Part shown: in pieces, positions 1-10,788 of the stretch | Position numbering within the stretch: position 1 is the stretch's first letter | How the letters are laid out: every line of letters begins with the position of its first letter | Source of the DNA: Pictodentalium vernedei | Taxonomy: Eukaryota > Mollusca > Scaphopoda > Dentaliida > Dentaliidae | DNA: 64,000 bases | Direction of reading: 5' to 3' | Assembly (NCBI GenBank): GCA_031216915.1 | Contig: CM062292.1 | Location: 205,923,262-205,987,261, forward strand | The notes under the pieces: generated by a model | Databases searched by the model: none | What the model saw: only the letters and a program-made list of their open reading frames with translations | Told to the model about the DNA's origin: nothing | Program-made: the position numbers and the translations under genes

Positions 1-14
1 ATGCCCAAAATGCC

Positions 15-110
15 GACATTTTATTTCTATAAATTTACATGAAAAATGGTCTTGAAAGACCAGTTTTCATCAGATTTATCGAAATAAAATATCTGTAAAC
101 CAGCAGGTTC
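15..110. repeat. Hairpin repeat fragment at left edge
   Basis: An imperfect inverted repeat pairs the arms around 35-55 and 56-85 (ATGGTCTT against AAGACCA, with flanking CATGAAAA/TTTTCAT). A related hairpin lies at about 19012-19065, so this is a dispersed palindromic repeat rather than a gene. Nothing coding is supported here. Confidence 0.45.
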
Positions 111-129
111 ACACTGTGTTCTTTTATTT

Positions 130-429
130 TTACCTGCGTTGCCAGCGGCAGAGCAGGTCTAGTAACCGCTCGGCTCCGTCAGTCAGTCCGCCCGAAACAC
201 TTCTTCCGTCAAAGTTTTCTTGGCTTCTATGAAAGGGAATGATTTTATATTTGGTCTGCTGCTTCATAATGATGAGTTGTATCGTGTATCTAATTTTCAG
301 ATCTGCCGTGCAGCCACTTCCTGTTTGCTGATACTTTGAAGTCTGTTCACCTCTAATCAATTGCATGCAGCGACGCAGGTCCAGGCCCGGTATTGGTCTT
401 GGCTTGTTTGGAAGAAATATAAACTTCAC
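130..429 (-). other. Unrecognised 99-codon open frame, possible exon
   Basis: An open frame on the minus strand ends near a possible splice donor (CGCAG followed by GTAAAA). It could be an internal exon of another gene downstream of gene B, because its orientation matches the two protease genes. I recognise no domain: the peptide is basic with scattered cysteines and no S1 motif. There is no clear polypyrimidine tract at its 5' side. It may equally be a chance frame. Confidence 0.15.
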
Positions 430-1156
430 AAATTTGTCCTTAAAAATTAAATTTTACTAGTAGCTAATTTCAGCAAATTTACTTGTATTCCATTCTCATC
501 CCGGTGTGATGTAAAATCTTTTTTTTTTTTGCATTCTATGTGAATTGATTTGTGTATTCCTCTGTGAGACCGAAAGGAAAAAATATGAAAAGGTTCAGGT
601 TTCCAAACCAACTCTAAGTTTAGTGCTCAACCCAATTATTTTTTGCCATAGTGCATAAATATGTGACGTTAACCACCAACAAACAACAAACAAACAATTA
701 TTTTTTACAAACACTTTAGGAAAAAAATTAATTCTATCCATTTAAAACGATATCTCAAGCTAATTAGGAAACTTACTCCAAGTGCATGTACATCCCAAAT
801 GGCTGTATCTCAAAACGTCGAAAAAAATGAAAATCTGCAAGAGACCAATAGGCTTAAGGCTATAGTTTATATCTAATGGATCGGGTATTTTGTGGGAAGG
901 GTCTACAACAGTGGAGAATAACTATGGTGACTGTTGTGTAATTCTCACTGACATTTGAATGATTTGTAAAGCTTGAGAAGTGCATCTTTGTTTGCTTCCC
1001 AAATTTAACCTCTGATTATCTTCAGAAAATTGATATGGACACCAAAGACTTGTACGTTTATACAGTACGTGTGGAGTGTATTATCACTAAATCATCTGCA
1101 GAGTGGCGTTTCCACCCAAGCAATAATTGCAAATTTGTTGCAAAGCATAACAAGCA
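430..1156. other. Non-coding stretch with an isolated SINE-tail remnant
   Basis: No gene is supported. Around 640-700 there is the motif GTGCATAAATATGTGACGTT followed by an ACCACCAACAAACAAACA-type tail. This is the 3' end shared by both SINE-like families in the window, so it is a remnant of one of them. The rest is AT-rich and unremarkable. Confidence 0.5.
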
Positions 1157-1234
1157 CAAGCAAAGTTTCAGCCAATGGACCTCCGGGTTATACCTGGTTA
1201 TACCCAGAGGTCCATTGGCGGAAATATTGCTTGT
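1157..1234. repeat. Hairpin, about 35-bp stem
   Basis: The arm reading ACAAGCAAAGTTTCAGCCAA at 1157 is matched in reverse complement by the arm ending TTGGCGGAAATATTGCTTGT at 1234. The loop is only a few bases. Three overlapping open frames across it are by-products of the palindrome. It is probably a small MITE. Confidence 0.6.
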
Positions 1235-2164
1235 AATTTCTGTACACATGTACAGAATTTGAAAGTGATATTTTGAGTGATAACTCTACTCCCCGGGTGA
1301 TTTACTTACAATCCACTCTCCACATACTGGATATATCTTGCACAACTCAGTAAACTCTATATACCGAAAAACTCCACCGTCTGAATCTCTAATTGATCTC
1401 TGAACACAGAAACATCTCACGAGTGACCACGAATTAGATATAAACTATAATTACTATAAAAACAAACTTACTGAGGTGTGAATTTTAGGTTTATGACGTC
1501 TTAAGAACATCCCTTCCAAATATAGGCTGTACATTATAAGCAACTGACTGTGAAAAGCAGCAGGTCACAGACTAATGAATTGTACCTCAAAAGTTTCGTC
1601 TCAGATACACCATTCAACCATGCCCACTTGGTTTAGTTACAACTATTTGAAGTGTCGTGTCTTTAAAGTATCTGCCACTGAAACAAAATTGCAAAAGATA
1701 TTGTTGTCCTAAATACAATAATGTTCCAATATGACTAAAATCCTCGATTTATGATTGGAATGCGAGCTCGGTAAGTTTTTTCGATGATTACAGCTCATGT
1801 ACCACATGTTAACATCTGACATCAGTGACATCACCATATGAATTATTTGAAATGAGGTTCAATTATTCTATCAAAGGCGTGACTTGCAAACCGTTTCTTT
1901 TTTGTGCATTGTAGGTTTTTCACACATGCTGCAGATGGTGTCCCAATTGAAGTGTTGTTTGAATTACAAATAGGTTTACGATCTGAATTAACATGGAGTG
2001 ACCATGAACTTTATCTAATTTATTGATTATTTGTCCAGTGACGTTGTGTGGTACACTGGAGGTGGTTTATTTACTAAACTTATGATCATTAAAAGTTGCC
2101 TTATTCATTTCGCTATGTGGGTTTGGGGCTATGGGTAGGGTCTTGTTGGAAGATATACATCAAT
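1235..2164. other. Non-coding stretch, nothing recognised
   Basis: AT-rich DNA with no open frame of note, no splice-bounded exon that I recognise and no repeat shared with the rest of the window. If a third minus-strand gene lies to the left, this would be intergenic. Confidence 0.4.
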
Positions 2165-2294
2165 GTGATGAATTGATGATAACATGGATTGAGGTTTGCA
2201 GCTCTGAGCATATGTTCAACCTCGATGCTTCGCATCTCAGTTGAACATACACTCCAGCCACAAACCTCATATCATGTTGCCATCAATTCATCAC
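2165..2294. repeat. Palindromic MITE, about 130 bp
   Basis: The left arm begins GTGATGAATTGATGATAACA and the right arm ends as its near-exact reverse complement (TTGCCATCAATTCATCAC). The arms continue inwards through AACCTC/GAGGTT-type pairing and GTTGAAC/GTTCAAC. No coding capacity. Confidence 0.6.
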
Positions 2295-2661
2295 AATAAC
2301 TTATAATCTTTTTGCAGTGATGCAAAAATGGATATTACATGGGAGGACACATTTATGACATGCACATTGGACACTTTTATTTCCTTATTTTACGAATTAG
2401 AAGAAAAAAATGATAAAAAACTACCAAAAAGAAAAAAGAATCTCTACCATCTGACCAACCCTATTTTTAATTGCACGTAAGTTGTAACATGAAGGAGACC
2501 ACCATTTATTTCTTTCTTTGCCTAATACTGAATGCCTCTGAATCTCAGAACTAAGCCACCAACATCCTTCTACCCCCTCGACCCACCCCAGTCATGGTAA
2601 TTTATGTAACTGGGAGTAGAAATAGAGTGTCAGTCATATGACAGCAAGCTCATCTATATTT

Positions 2662-2832
2662 TCATTGTCCATGTGAAAATAGTACTTTTTTTAACCAATC
2701 AGAATAAAATTGAATGTTCAAGTATTTCTCAGGTCCACTCAATCGCAGTGTAGTGCCACAACCATTCGTTACTAATCCTGCAACTGCCCATCCTTTGCCA
2801 TCCTTACACAGTATAGGACTTCCATCATTTAT
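2662..2832 (-). CDS. Gene B, probable terminal exon: S1 serine protease homologue C-terminus (Ser195 replaced)
   Basis: Minus strand, 57 codons including a TGA stop, behind a good splice acceptor (TCTGTTTTAG). The exon starts in phase 0 exactly where S1 genes commonly split, before GDSGGP. Here that motif reads INDGSP, followed by LC, then GWAVAGLVTNGCGTT and a final SDWLKK helix like the canonical C-terminal helix. Lined up with CQGDSGGP, the residue at catalytic Ser195 is Asp, so the domain would be non-catalytic. The fold signature is clear. Assignment to gene B rests on strand, order and the homologue character; the exon that should precede it was not found in the 21.7-kb gap, so a separate or broken gene is possible. 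Confidence 0.7.
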   Translation of the reverse strand: MNDGSPILCKDGKGWAVAGLVTNGCGTTLRLSGPEKYLNIQFYSDWLKKVLFSHGQ

Positions 2833-3059
2833 CTAAAACAGACACAAAAATATTTTGAAATCAATTTGTACTCCAGAAAAGAGGAGAAATAGTCTGCAAA
2901 TACACCAAAAATGTACAAGTAAGCCAAATAAAAAAAGATATTTGGTTCTCGGGCAATTACTTTTTCAAATCAATAAGGAAGGGAGGATTTGAATTTTACT
3001 TTTTATGTTTGTTAACTGGTTCAGTGCTGGAAACTCATGTTTGGAATTGATTCTTACAC

Positions 3060-3380
3060 GTTCCCTGTGGGAACACTAGGAAGTGAAGCAGTGCTTATTT
3101 ACTGTGGTAATCAAGCTCCATTTTACTGGTAAAATAGGACACAGTAACCAATGCCTGGGGTGGATGTCCTCTAAAATACAGTGGGCCGATTTATTCTCGG
3201 GGTACCTCTTTCTGTTTAGTTTTGAGACCCTTATTCAGATTGATGTTCACAGAGGGTAAACTTAGTGATGCTACCCTGCTGTGCAGGGTAGCATCACTAA
3301 ATTCACCCTCTGGGGACCTCATTTTGCAGATGACAGTCTGCTTATTTTCTGGCTTGACCTTAAACATCAATAAATAAATT
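3060..3380 (+). mobile_element. SINE-like repeat, family S2, interrupted copy
   Basis: The 5' part (CCCTGTGGGAAC, then AGTGCTTATTTACTGTGG, then TTTTACTGGTAAAATAGGA) matches the other S2 copies in the window. After about 3185 foreign sequence including a perfect hairpin intervenes, and the tail GACCTTAAACATCAATAAAT resumes at about 3355. The LINE that follows ends directly in this tail. Confidence 0.65.
3250..3312. repeat. Perfect hairpin, about 28-bp stem
   Basis: CAGAGGGT...TTAGTGATGCTACCCTGC, a three-base loop, then GCAGGGTAGCATCACTAA...ACCCTCTG. It lies inside the interrupted S2 repeat and is probably an inserted or arm-remnant MITE. Confidence 0.65.
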
Positions 3381-3699
3381 AATAAGATAAGATAATTTTT
3401 ATTGCACTACCATGAAAAAATGGGTATGGCATACAAATACACTTGTATATACAGGAAACAACAAAAGTACATAATGGAATATAACAATGTCAGTATTATA
3501 ACATAAGTGTCAATGCACAATCAGTCATGTTATGTCCACTCGCACACACGTGTCCATCGCCCACATATACACCTATATGCATATTATCTACGTTTATATG
3601 CGCGCATATAAATATAGACAACACACACACTACCAAATATATATACATGTAAGCGCTACTGGCTGGTGGAAACACGGTTCAGTTGATACCTCCAACCGG

Positions 3700-5948
3700 A
3701 CACTCCTTTTCAGCCTGTCCGATATTCTAGTTAGAGCCATTCCTAATAAACGATCTGCGTCTATTTTGAAGGACTTTTTACATGTACTCCCCGACAGCTT
3801 GTATTATGCCTGTTTCGCCACTGTTGAAAAGCAGGTTAATTCTCCCTGGATGGTCCAAACTCTGGAACAAAGGAAACTTTTGGCACGCAACCTTTGTGAG
3901 TACTTGCCGTTGCATATCATGTTTCGAACAGACAAAGAAGACGTGTACTTCGTCTTCAACTAGAGATTCATCACACTGTTTGCAATATCTCTCATCACGC
4001 GGAATAGGTTTTGGCTTATGACAGCGACCGCATTCTATCTGAAGATCGTGAGCACCGATGCAGAATCTAGTGACCCACTTCCTGGTTTTACCAGCCAACT
4101 GATCCAAATATTCCTCTCTGCACTAGAGATTCTTGAGGGAGTGGTAGAATCTCAGTTTGCTCGTTTCTGTCGTGTTAACCCCTCGCGCATATCCGATTTT
4201 CCACGTCTGTGAATATGTGTCACAGAGACGCTGTCTAAAAATTTTATCGAAGTTTTGAGGAGTTTGCCATGGGTTAAGCCACACCCAGCGAAATCCATAC
4301 TCGGAAAGCAAGGATTCCACTGCAGATGTACAGCCGTGCCCGTGAGCCTGCATATCATCAAATGTCATCTTGAGTAGTGGATTGACGTCAACCGTTTTAG
4401 CTTTTATCCAGTTGATTACCATATTGTATTGCATATCGATCAGCATCGGGTACCTCCCAAGTTCTGCAAGTACAGACGCATTACAAGATTTTGAGTGTAC
4501 TTGTAGTATATTCTTTCAAAACTTAAGGTGAACTGATTCAATGTGTTTTTGGATGCTACGGGGTGACATATCTTCTCAGGCTTCCGAGCCATAGAGTAAG
4601 ATAGACTTGACTAGCGCGTCAAACAGTTTCTCTCACTCGAATATTGTCCTTCGGCACATTTAAAAATAACTTTTGTAATTTAAAATAAGCCTTCAGCGCC
4701 CTCGCTCTCAAATCCATTGTAGCATTAAGCAAGTTGCCCGATGCAGAGAGAGTTAACCCCAGGTATGGGTAAGCGTCACATTTTTGTAACTGGTCGCCTC
4801 CAAGGGTAAAGGAATTTGTCATTTTCCGATCAGATTTATTGAAGACCAAAACTTGTGTTTTCTGCTTGTTGGCCGTGAGCCTCCACGTTCTACAATATCC
4901 ATATAACGAGTCTATTGAGTTCTGCAACCCCTTTTCAGTGGTTGAGAACAGGACAAGATCATCTGCGTATTGTAGGCATGGAATCGGAATATCACTGATT
5001 TCAGGTACATTGTAACTGTAACATTGTAAAGAATTCGGAATATCGTCAACGAAAAGGTTAAAAAGTAACTCGCTCAAATTATTCCCTTGCATTACCCCAA
5101 CCGAATTGGTGAATTTGTCAGACAACTTGTTTTGAAACTTAACTTGCAGTGTGTTGCAGGTGAACATCTGCTCGATGGAATTATAAAATTTACCACCTAC
5201 ACCCTTTTATAATATTTTGTAATACAGTCCCACGCGCCAGACTCTATCAAAGGCCTTGTTGAAATCAACGAAGCACGAGTACAACTTTTGATTTTTACGA
5301 AATGCTTTATTTATCAAATTTCTTATTACAATACTGTGATCCGAAATTTTATAACCCTTCCGAAATCCAGCTTGAAGTTGATTTGGACAATCATTAGCTG
5401 AGAGAAATGACGAGAGTCGACTCGTCAGAATATTGATGTACAGCTTTCCAATGCTGCTCGTAATAGTAATACCACGGTATTGATCAGGGTAGGCGGCCTG
5501 CGTTGCCTTACGGATTGACACGATGAATCCCTCGGACCACTTTGTAGGAAATACCCCTTCACTCAGTATCAGATTAAAAAGTTTTGTTAAAAGTAGTGTA
5601 ATCTATGACGTGACCGATTTAATCATATCATTTCTTATCCCATCCAGACCTTCCGACTTACCAGTCTTTAGCTTCGAAATAGCAGCGTGTACCTCTTGTT
5701 CCGATACATCGAAGTCTAAGGACGTTGATAAATCAGCCGATAATTCGAGATCAGCGAGTTGTCTCAAGAGATTAATTCTGAAGGCATCATCAAACTGGCT
5801 TTCTTGTATTATAGGATCACCTAGCGACTTATAATGTTCCATCCAGCTATTCATTGAGATGGTACTTGAGACCTCGCTTTTATCTTGTAATTTTGTAACT
5901 GTTTCCCCAAATTCTTTCGGATTAGAGCTTTGTAGACGGTCTAATTTT
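3700..5948 (-). pseudogene. LINE ORF2, reverse transcriptase and C-terminal region (degenerate)
   Basis: Reading on the minus strand: linker PKEFGETVTKLQDK and the segment SKLKTGKSEGLDGI (5603-5948); QAGFRKGYKISDHS and FVDFNKAFDRVW, RT motif A (5207-5521); GVMQGNNLSELLFN, a degraded motif B, and LQYADDLVLFS, motif C, then the thumb (4619-5167); a downstream domain (4123-4446); and a terminal CGRCHKPK...YCKQC...EVHVFFVC cluster typical of LINE ORF2 ends (3778-4107). These blocks are in different frames, so the gene is broken by several small indels. It would have copied its own RNA by target-primed reverse transcription. Confidence 0.85.
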
Positions 5949-5949
5949 T

Positions 5950-7750
5950 AGCTCAACTTTGGCGAAGCCAAATTTGAGCTTATGCCATGGCCAGTTGTCC
6001 GTCTGTCCGTCAACAATTCAATGCGGCTCGGGCTAGAGGCCGTATTTATGAACCGATCTTTACGAAACTTCTTGGGTACCTTTATTATGACCGTGAGACG
6101 AGAACGAGTGTTTTTGGGTCCGATCCGAAATTCAAGTCCATTTTGTACAAAATTAGGTGCAATCAGATTTTTGCGCATAACTTCCATATGAAAGCGCTGA
6201 TTTGAATAATGTTTTGTATGAATGTTTAGTACCATGGGATACATCATATATATAACGGGATTTTTCTCGTGCATAAATTAGGCAAATTAGACTAACTTTG
6301 ATGTATTTAGTGTTACTTTCAGCACTGTAAGTGCAAATGCCAATACGGCTCGGGCTAGAGGCCGTATTTATGAACCGATCTTTAGGAAACTTCTTGGGTA
6401 CCTTTGGTATCACCGTGGGACGAGAACGAGTGTTTTGGGGTCCGGTCCGAAATTCAAGATGGCCGATGTCAGCCATTTTGTATAAAATTAGGTGCAATCA
6501 GATTTTTGCACAGAACTTCCATATGAAAACGCTGATTTGAATATTTTTTTGTGTGAATGTTTAGTACCATGGGATACATCACATATAACACAGGTTTTTT
6601 TCTCGTGCTGGAATTATGCAAATTAGATGAACTTTGATTTTTTCAGTGCTACTTACACACAGTAAGTGCACATGTCAATACGGCTCAGGCTAGAGTCTGT
6701 ATTTATGAACCGTTCTTCACGAAACGTCTTGGATACCTTTGTTATCACATTGGGACGAGAACGGGTGTTTCTGGGTGCTGTCCAAAATTCAAGATGGCTG
6801 CCAGTGGCCATTTTGTAACGAAATTAGGTCTAATCAGTTCTTTGTACACAACTTCTATACGGCTCAGGCTAGAGGCCGTATTTATGAACCGATCTTTACG
6901 AAACTTCTTGGGTACCTTTGTTATCACCGTGGGATGAGAACGAGTGTTTTGGGGTGTGGTTCGAAATTCATGAGTTCCACACAGCAGCCATTTTGTACCA
7001 AAATTAGTGCAATCAGTCTTTTGTGAAGAACTTCTGTATGAAAGTTCTGATTTGAATAAATTTTTGTATGAATGTTTAGTAACATGGAATACATCACATA
7101 TAGTACGGGTTTTTTTCCCTGTGCAGAAATTATGCAAATTAGATGAACTTTGATTTATTCAGTGCTATTTATACACTGTAAGTGCACATGTCAATAAGGC
7201 TCGGGCTAGAGGCTGTATTCATTAACCGATCTTCACGAAACGTCTTGGGTACCTTTGTTATCACCTTGGGACAAAAACGAGTGTTTCTGGGTGTAGTCCA
7301 AAATTCAAGGTGACTGCCAGTGGCCATTTTGTACCGAAATTAGGTCCAATCAGTTTTTTGTCACAACTTCTATACAGCTCGTATTTATGAACTGATCTTC
7401 CCTAAACTCCTTGGGTACCTTTGTTTTCACCTTGGGACAGGAACGAGTGTGTTTTGGGGTGCCTTTGTTATCAATGTGCTATGAGAACAAATATTTTGGA
7501 GTTCAGTCAGATCCACCCTGGGACTCAAAGATTTCTTTTCTAGTTTAGCATCTGACTGTCACCCACCTTTACAATATTTTACCTATACATTTGTTACAGG
7601 CTACGGTCAGTATTTATGTACAGACCGTTACAATACTTTATATGTACCTTTGTTATCAGGTCATTACCTAGATGTTTGTAATTGCTGTGTCACATACTAT
7701 ACATGTACATATCTTAACAAGTTGAGCTACAGTGTCATTGACACTTTCAG
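5950..7750 (+). repeat. Tandem-repeat transposable element inserted in the LINE
   Basis: It begins with a hairpin-like end (AGCTCAACTTTGGCGAAGCC ... TTTGAGCT) and TGTCCGTCTGTCCGTC, then carries about six imperfect copies of a module starting CGGCTCGGGCTAGAGGCCGT and continuing TTTATGAACCGATCTT...TTCTTGGGTACCTTTG...GAACGAGTGTTTTGGGG. Copies begin near 6028, 6346, 6678, 6860, 7197 and 7373. It sits exactly between the LINE codons for EIIN and KLDR, so it is an insertion. Several open frames across it repeat one another and come from the repeat. Blocks of this kind are common in lophotrochozoan genomes, often in Helitron-like non-autonomous elements; that label is inference. Confidence 0.7.
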
Positions 7751-7802
7751 TTAATTATTTCTTCCTTGTACTGCAATTTACGTTGTTTTAGAACCCTTTC
7801 GT

Positions 7803-8163
7803 GGGGCGCGCGGTGGCTCAGTAGTTAGAGGTGCAGGTTGCAAGCCGAGAGGTCCTTTGTTCGAATCCCACCTGCGGCTACCGCGTGGTGTCCTTGGGCA
7901 AGACACTTCATCTCCATTGCCCGCGTGGGGGCACGATGACACCGTGTACTAAGACGTACTGCACGTCGATGGTACGCATGTCTTCAACCAATCTAACCCT
8001 GCCTGTGCTGCAATGCTGAGTTACGATGTTTGGGAGCTGGCAGCTGCTCGTCGTTGCTCGGTGGTTCTCTCCGGGTACTTCGGCTTCCTCCACCCGTAAA
8101 ACTGTCACGGTCATGATTAGCCATTGTGCATAAATATGTGACCTTAAACAACTATAAATAAAT
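7803..8163 (+). mobile_element. tRNA-derived SINE, family S1, full length with target-site duplication
   Basis: The head resembles a tRNA: an A-box-like TGGCTCAGTAGTTAGAG and a B-box GTTCGAATCCC about 35 bases later. A conserved body follows (GTACTGCACGTCGATGG ... GGTTCTCTCCGGGTACTTCG ... CTTCCTCCACCC) and then a tail GCATAAATATGTGACCTTAA ending AAATAAATAA. It is flanked by an 11-bp direct repeat AACCCTTTCGT (7792-7802 and 8164-8174). The flanking bases join into uninterrupted LINE codons (KRKYERVLKQRK), which proves that it inserted into the LINE. Transcription would be by RNA polymerase III; mobilisation would be by a LINE that recognises the shared tail. Confidence 0.9.
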
Positions 8164-9330
8164 AACCCTTTCGTATTTTCGTTTGCAGGTGTAATACATG
8201 CCACGTACGATAGGATCACTGTGATACTTTTGAAAGAGATGGCGCTGATGAACGAGATGTTTTTTCATCTCGTAATAGGTGCCGTCATACCAGGGTTCGG
8301 GTGGTTTTCTTTGACTTTTCCCGTGTGCTGCTTTTCAAAATCAAGCAGCGTTTCGAGAGATTCAAAATGATTTCATCGAAATCGCGCAAGACGTCGCTTG
8401 ACTTTGAAAAATCTTTCCTGAGAAAGCTCTGTAATTTCACATTTGTCTCCGGCGAATTGAACATTTTAATATACTTTTCTTTTGAATTTGCGTTCCAAGA
8501 AAATCGGGGTGGCAAGGGCTTGACATTAGTTGGCTCCACTCTCTCAGCTGTGAAATTCAACTTCAAAATATACCACATTTGACAGTGATCTGAATTAATA
8601 TTGAGGTCATTAACTTTGAATATTGGCACACGTCAACAAGAGGCTCGCTTACAATAGCCTAGTCAACTACAGATTTACCATTATATTGATATGAGGTAAA
8701 TTCAGCGAATGTATCCCCTGTCCTTCCATTTAATATTCTTAGGCCTGACTGAATACATAGATCTAACAGCTTGCGACCTTGCATATCCACACGCCCCTTA
8801 TCTCCATCCTGCCGTGGCGAACACTCATCCGATCGATACGATGGATAGAGTGGTATAAGATCGGTTCCGTAATCATCAGGAGTAAAATCCAAGTCGGTAC
8901 CAGTATGACAGTTAAGATCCCCCTGAAGAATGACGTAACCTCTCGAGCTGTAGTCCAATATCTCTTTACCTTCAACCTCGATAGTATCAAATTTAGAGCC
9001 GGATTCAAAGGGAGATGACGAGGCGGGGAGACAGTATGCCTCACACAGGTAGATGTCGGCATCTGAATTACAAAAAAAATTATCATCCAGTTTTAGCCAC
9101 ACCACGTCATCATTTTCTGACTTCGGCTGTGTCACCTCTTTTGTTAAACAGTTTCGGACAAACACAAGCACGCCACCCCTTCGTTTATCAGAGCGATGAC
9201 TTGGAAAACCCCGTGAAACCTTGAATAGAGCGAGAGCTATCCTCTGGAGTCCACGTCTCCACCAAACCAGTAATTTCAAACATATTAACAAATTTGAGAA
9301 AATCTGGATTTTGTAGTTTGTTGCCTCCAA
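8164..9330 (-). pseudogene. LINE ORF2, AP-like endonuclease region (degenerate)
   Basis: The minus-strand frame at 8659-9330 shows RGGVLVFVRN, then VILQGDLNCHTG, the GDxN core of AP-endonuclease-like LINE nucleases, and ends at GKSVVD followed by a TAG where the family has Tyr. The frame resumes with SEPLVDV and then NINSDHC, which carries the catalytic SDH (8285-8629). A further frame change gives KPPEPWYDG and CKRKYERV before the SINE; the last codons of this stretch lie at 7751-7802 beyond it. Nonsense and frameshift changes make it non-functional. Confidence 0.85.
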
Positions 9331-9382
9331 TTTTACTATTATATCCCTGTATATTCCAAGAGCTTACCTTGAGCTCTCAGAA

Positions 9383-9679
9383 CTAAGTTGATACAGTTGT
9401 CATAGCTACTAATATATTCAAATATGGATTAGAGAACTGATGCACATGTTTATACCTGAATCTCTGAAACATTTCAAGAAAAGGTATCAAGTTTTTCATT
9501 ACTTCGTGTTCTGGTAGATCACGAATTGAAACGTTTGTCTTCCTGACTCTTCTATTTCGCACTGGAGGGGTACCATAGCAAGAACTTGCTTGATGAGGAC
9601 TGTTGTTATAAGTAGCCTGTGGTGAATTTTGTACTGTTCCGAACCTATCTGCTCTAGGTAGACTAAACAGAGACTTCAC
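9383..9679 (-). pseudogene. LINE internal segment between ORF1 and endonuclease
   Basis: A 98-codon frame on the minus strand between ORF1 and the endonuclease, in the right orientation to be LINE-derived. It has basic runs (RNRRVRKTNVS) and a stretch EVMKNLIPFLEMFQRFRY, but no motif I can name. It could be a displaced end of ORF1 or the start of ORF2. Confidence 0.35.
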
Positions 9680-9758
9680 CCGCGAAGCTTGTCACCTAAT
9701 GCCTCTATCATTGAGGTGAATATTGTCATAAAGACACGATTTACAAATTGACCCCATG

Positions 9759-9830
9759 TTGTCCTTAATTGTATCAGATATATCAAAGTAGCACAGTTTG
9801 TTTTGTTTTATCTGATACAATTAAGGACAA
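9759..9830. repeat. Perfect 21-22 bp inverted repeat
   Basis: The arm TTGTCCTTAATTGTATCAGA at 9759 is repeated in reverse complement ending at 9830, with about 30 bases between. It sits at the 3' end of LINE ORF1 and outside the duplicated 2-kb block. Confidence 0.7.
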
Positions 9831-10765
9831 TATCTGTTTTGTATTATCTGATTCACCTCTCGCACTCTGTCATTCTTGGAAGTCGAGTCTGTTCTGTGCA
9901 AAACACCACAGAAAGTCACTTTAGCGCGTGTAAACTTGATTTTACTCTCGCGTGCTAAGACTGTAAATGATTCCGCAATATTGTCAATGGGTTTAGAGCT
10001 ACCTGCCATGCTCGTTCCTGTGAATAGAACAAGTGACTGGCATATATTATTGACTGGGCACTTTCGGAGAAATGTAGTCAGCCCGCGAATACCATTTGGC
10101 TCATAGTGGACACATGTATTTTTTTGAAGACCAAGGCGATTTCCCAAAACCCGTCTGGCAATAGAGTTTGTCAGTATCACATTTTTCTTTCCTAAATTAT
10201 TGACCTTCGATGTGTTTAAATTCGGTGTGTAATTGCTCGGTTCCCTGCTGTTTGCCTGCCTGCTATTTAAGTAGTATTCACTGCCGTATACTCTTGAATT
10301 AATGCTGTTGGGTGTAAATCCAGATGAGCTATCGCGTGGTGTGGTAGCTGTTATGTCATTGACAGATTCTGATAAAATATCCTGCTTGCCAATTCCCTGG
10401 GAAGGAATATGAGTGTTTCTGAGATTTAACGTTGTCTCTTGAATATCTGCCTTAGATGTACATAACTCGTGTACAGTTGTGCGCAATTTCACAAAGTCTT
10501 CTTTTGAAACACACGTTTCGCTACACTTGCATTGTTGAATTTCGCGCTGGGTATCTACAGATTTTAAGTTTGTTTGAATATCTTCGAGACAATATCGAAG
10601 TTGCGTCACAGAAGTTTCCAACTTCTCAAATTTAGCTTGTAATGTTCCAATATCCGAGATAATTTTTACCGTCGAGACCGTACTCATTGGTTGTCTGCCT
10701 ACCTTTTCTTTGACCTCCAGTACGACCAGCTGCAGAGTGCACAACACGTTTTCCATCAAGCCCAT
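9821..10765 (-). CDS. LINE ORF1: coiled coil plus degenerate SGNH-esterase-like domain
   Basis: 314 codons, intact, minus strand. Residues about 30-100 form a heptad-rich segment (LQAKFEKLETSVTQLRYCLE), followed by a Cys-containing patch and a low-complexity linker. From about 195 there is a fold-level match to the SGNH/esterase domain of CR1-type ORF1: the nucleophile block reads ILTNSIARRV instead of a GDS block, the third block reads LVLFTGTSMAG, and a later VLHRTDS is like the family's LPR block. Loss of the Ser block suggests the hydrolase is inactive. Such proteins bind LINE RNA or membranes; the role here is inferred. Codons up to about 9919 are repeated at 16049-16895. Confidence 0.7.
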   Translation of the reverse strand: MGLMENVLCTLQLVVLEVKEKVGRQPMSTVSTVKIISDIGTLQAKFEKLETSVTQLRYCLEDIQTNLKSVDTQREIQQCKCSETCVSKEDFVKLRTTVHELCTSKADIQETTLNLRNTHIPSQGIGKQDILSESVNDITATTPRDSSSGFTPNSINSRVYGSEYYLNSRQANSREPSNYTPNLNTSKVNNLGKKNVILTNSIARRVLGNRLGLQKNTCVHYEPNGIRGLTTFLRKCPVNNICQSLVLFTGTSMAGSSKPIDNIAESFTVLARESKIKFTRAKVTFCGVLHRTDSTSKNDRVREVNQIIQNRYCP

Positions 10766-10788
10766 AGATGACTTAAGGTTTTTTTTTC

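Larger units (their letters stand above)
3381..10788 (-). mobile_element. Non-LTR retrotransposon (APE-type LINE), broken, minus strand
   Basis: On the minus strand the order is ORF1 (coiled coil plus SGNH-like), an AP-type endonuclease, a reverse transcriptase with YADD, a C-terminal Cys/His cluster, and a 3' end with AATAAAAATTATCTTATC next to 3381. The endonuclease/RT frame contains frameshifts and at least one nonsense codon and is interrupted by two unrelated insertions (about 5950-7750 and the SINE at 7803-8163). The 5' limit is uncertain: a hairpin element lies just upstream of ORF1. The clade is not assigned; the esterase-like ORF1 recalls CR1/L2-type elements. Confidence 0.85.

Noticed and set aside
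3532..3963. 143-codon plus-strand frame
   Set aside because: It is antisense to the LINE ORF2 C-terminus, which has recognisable motifs on the minus strand.
6153..7137. Similar open frames repeated through 6-7.1 kb, as if a small gene family
   Set aside because: They come from tandem copies of one non-coding module; frames differ between copies and contain no conserved coding pattern.
7803..7880. Genuine tRNA gene
   Set aside because: The A and B boxes are present, but the acceptor stem does not close and the sequence continues into a SINE body with a tail and an 11-bp target-site duplication.
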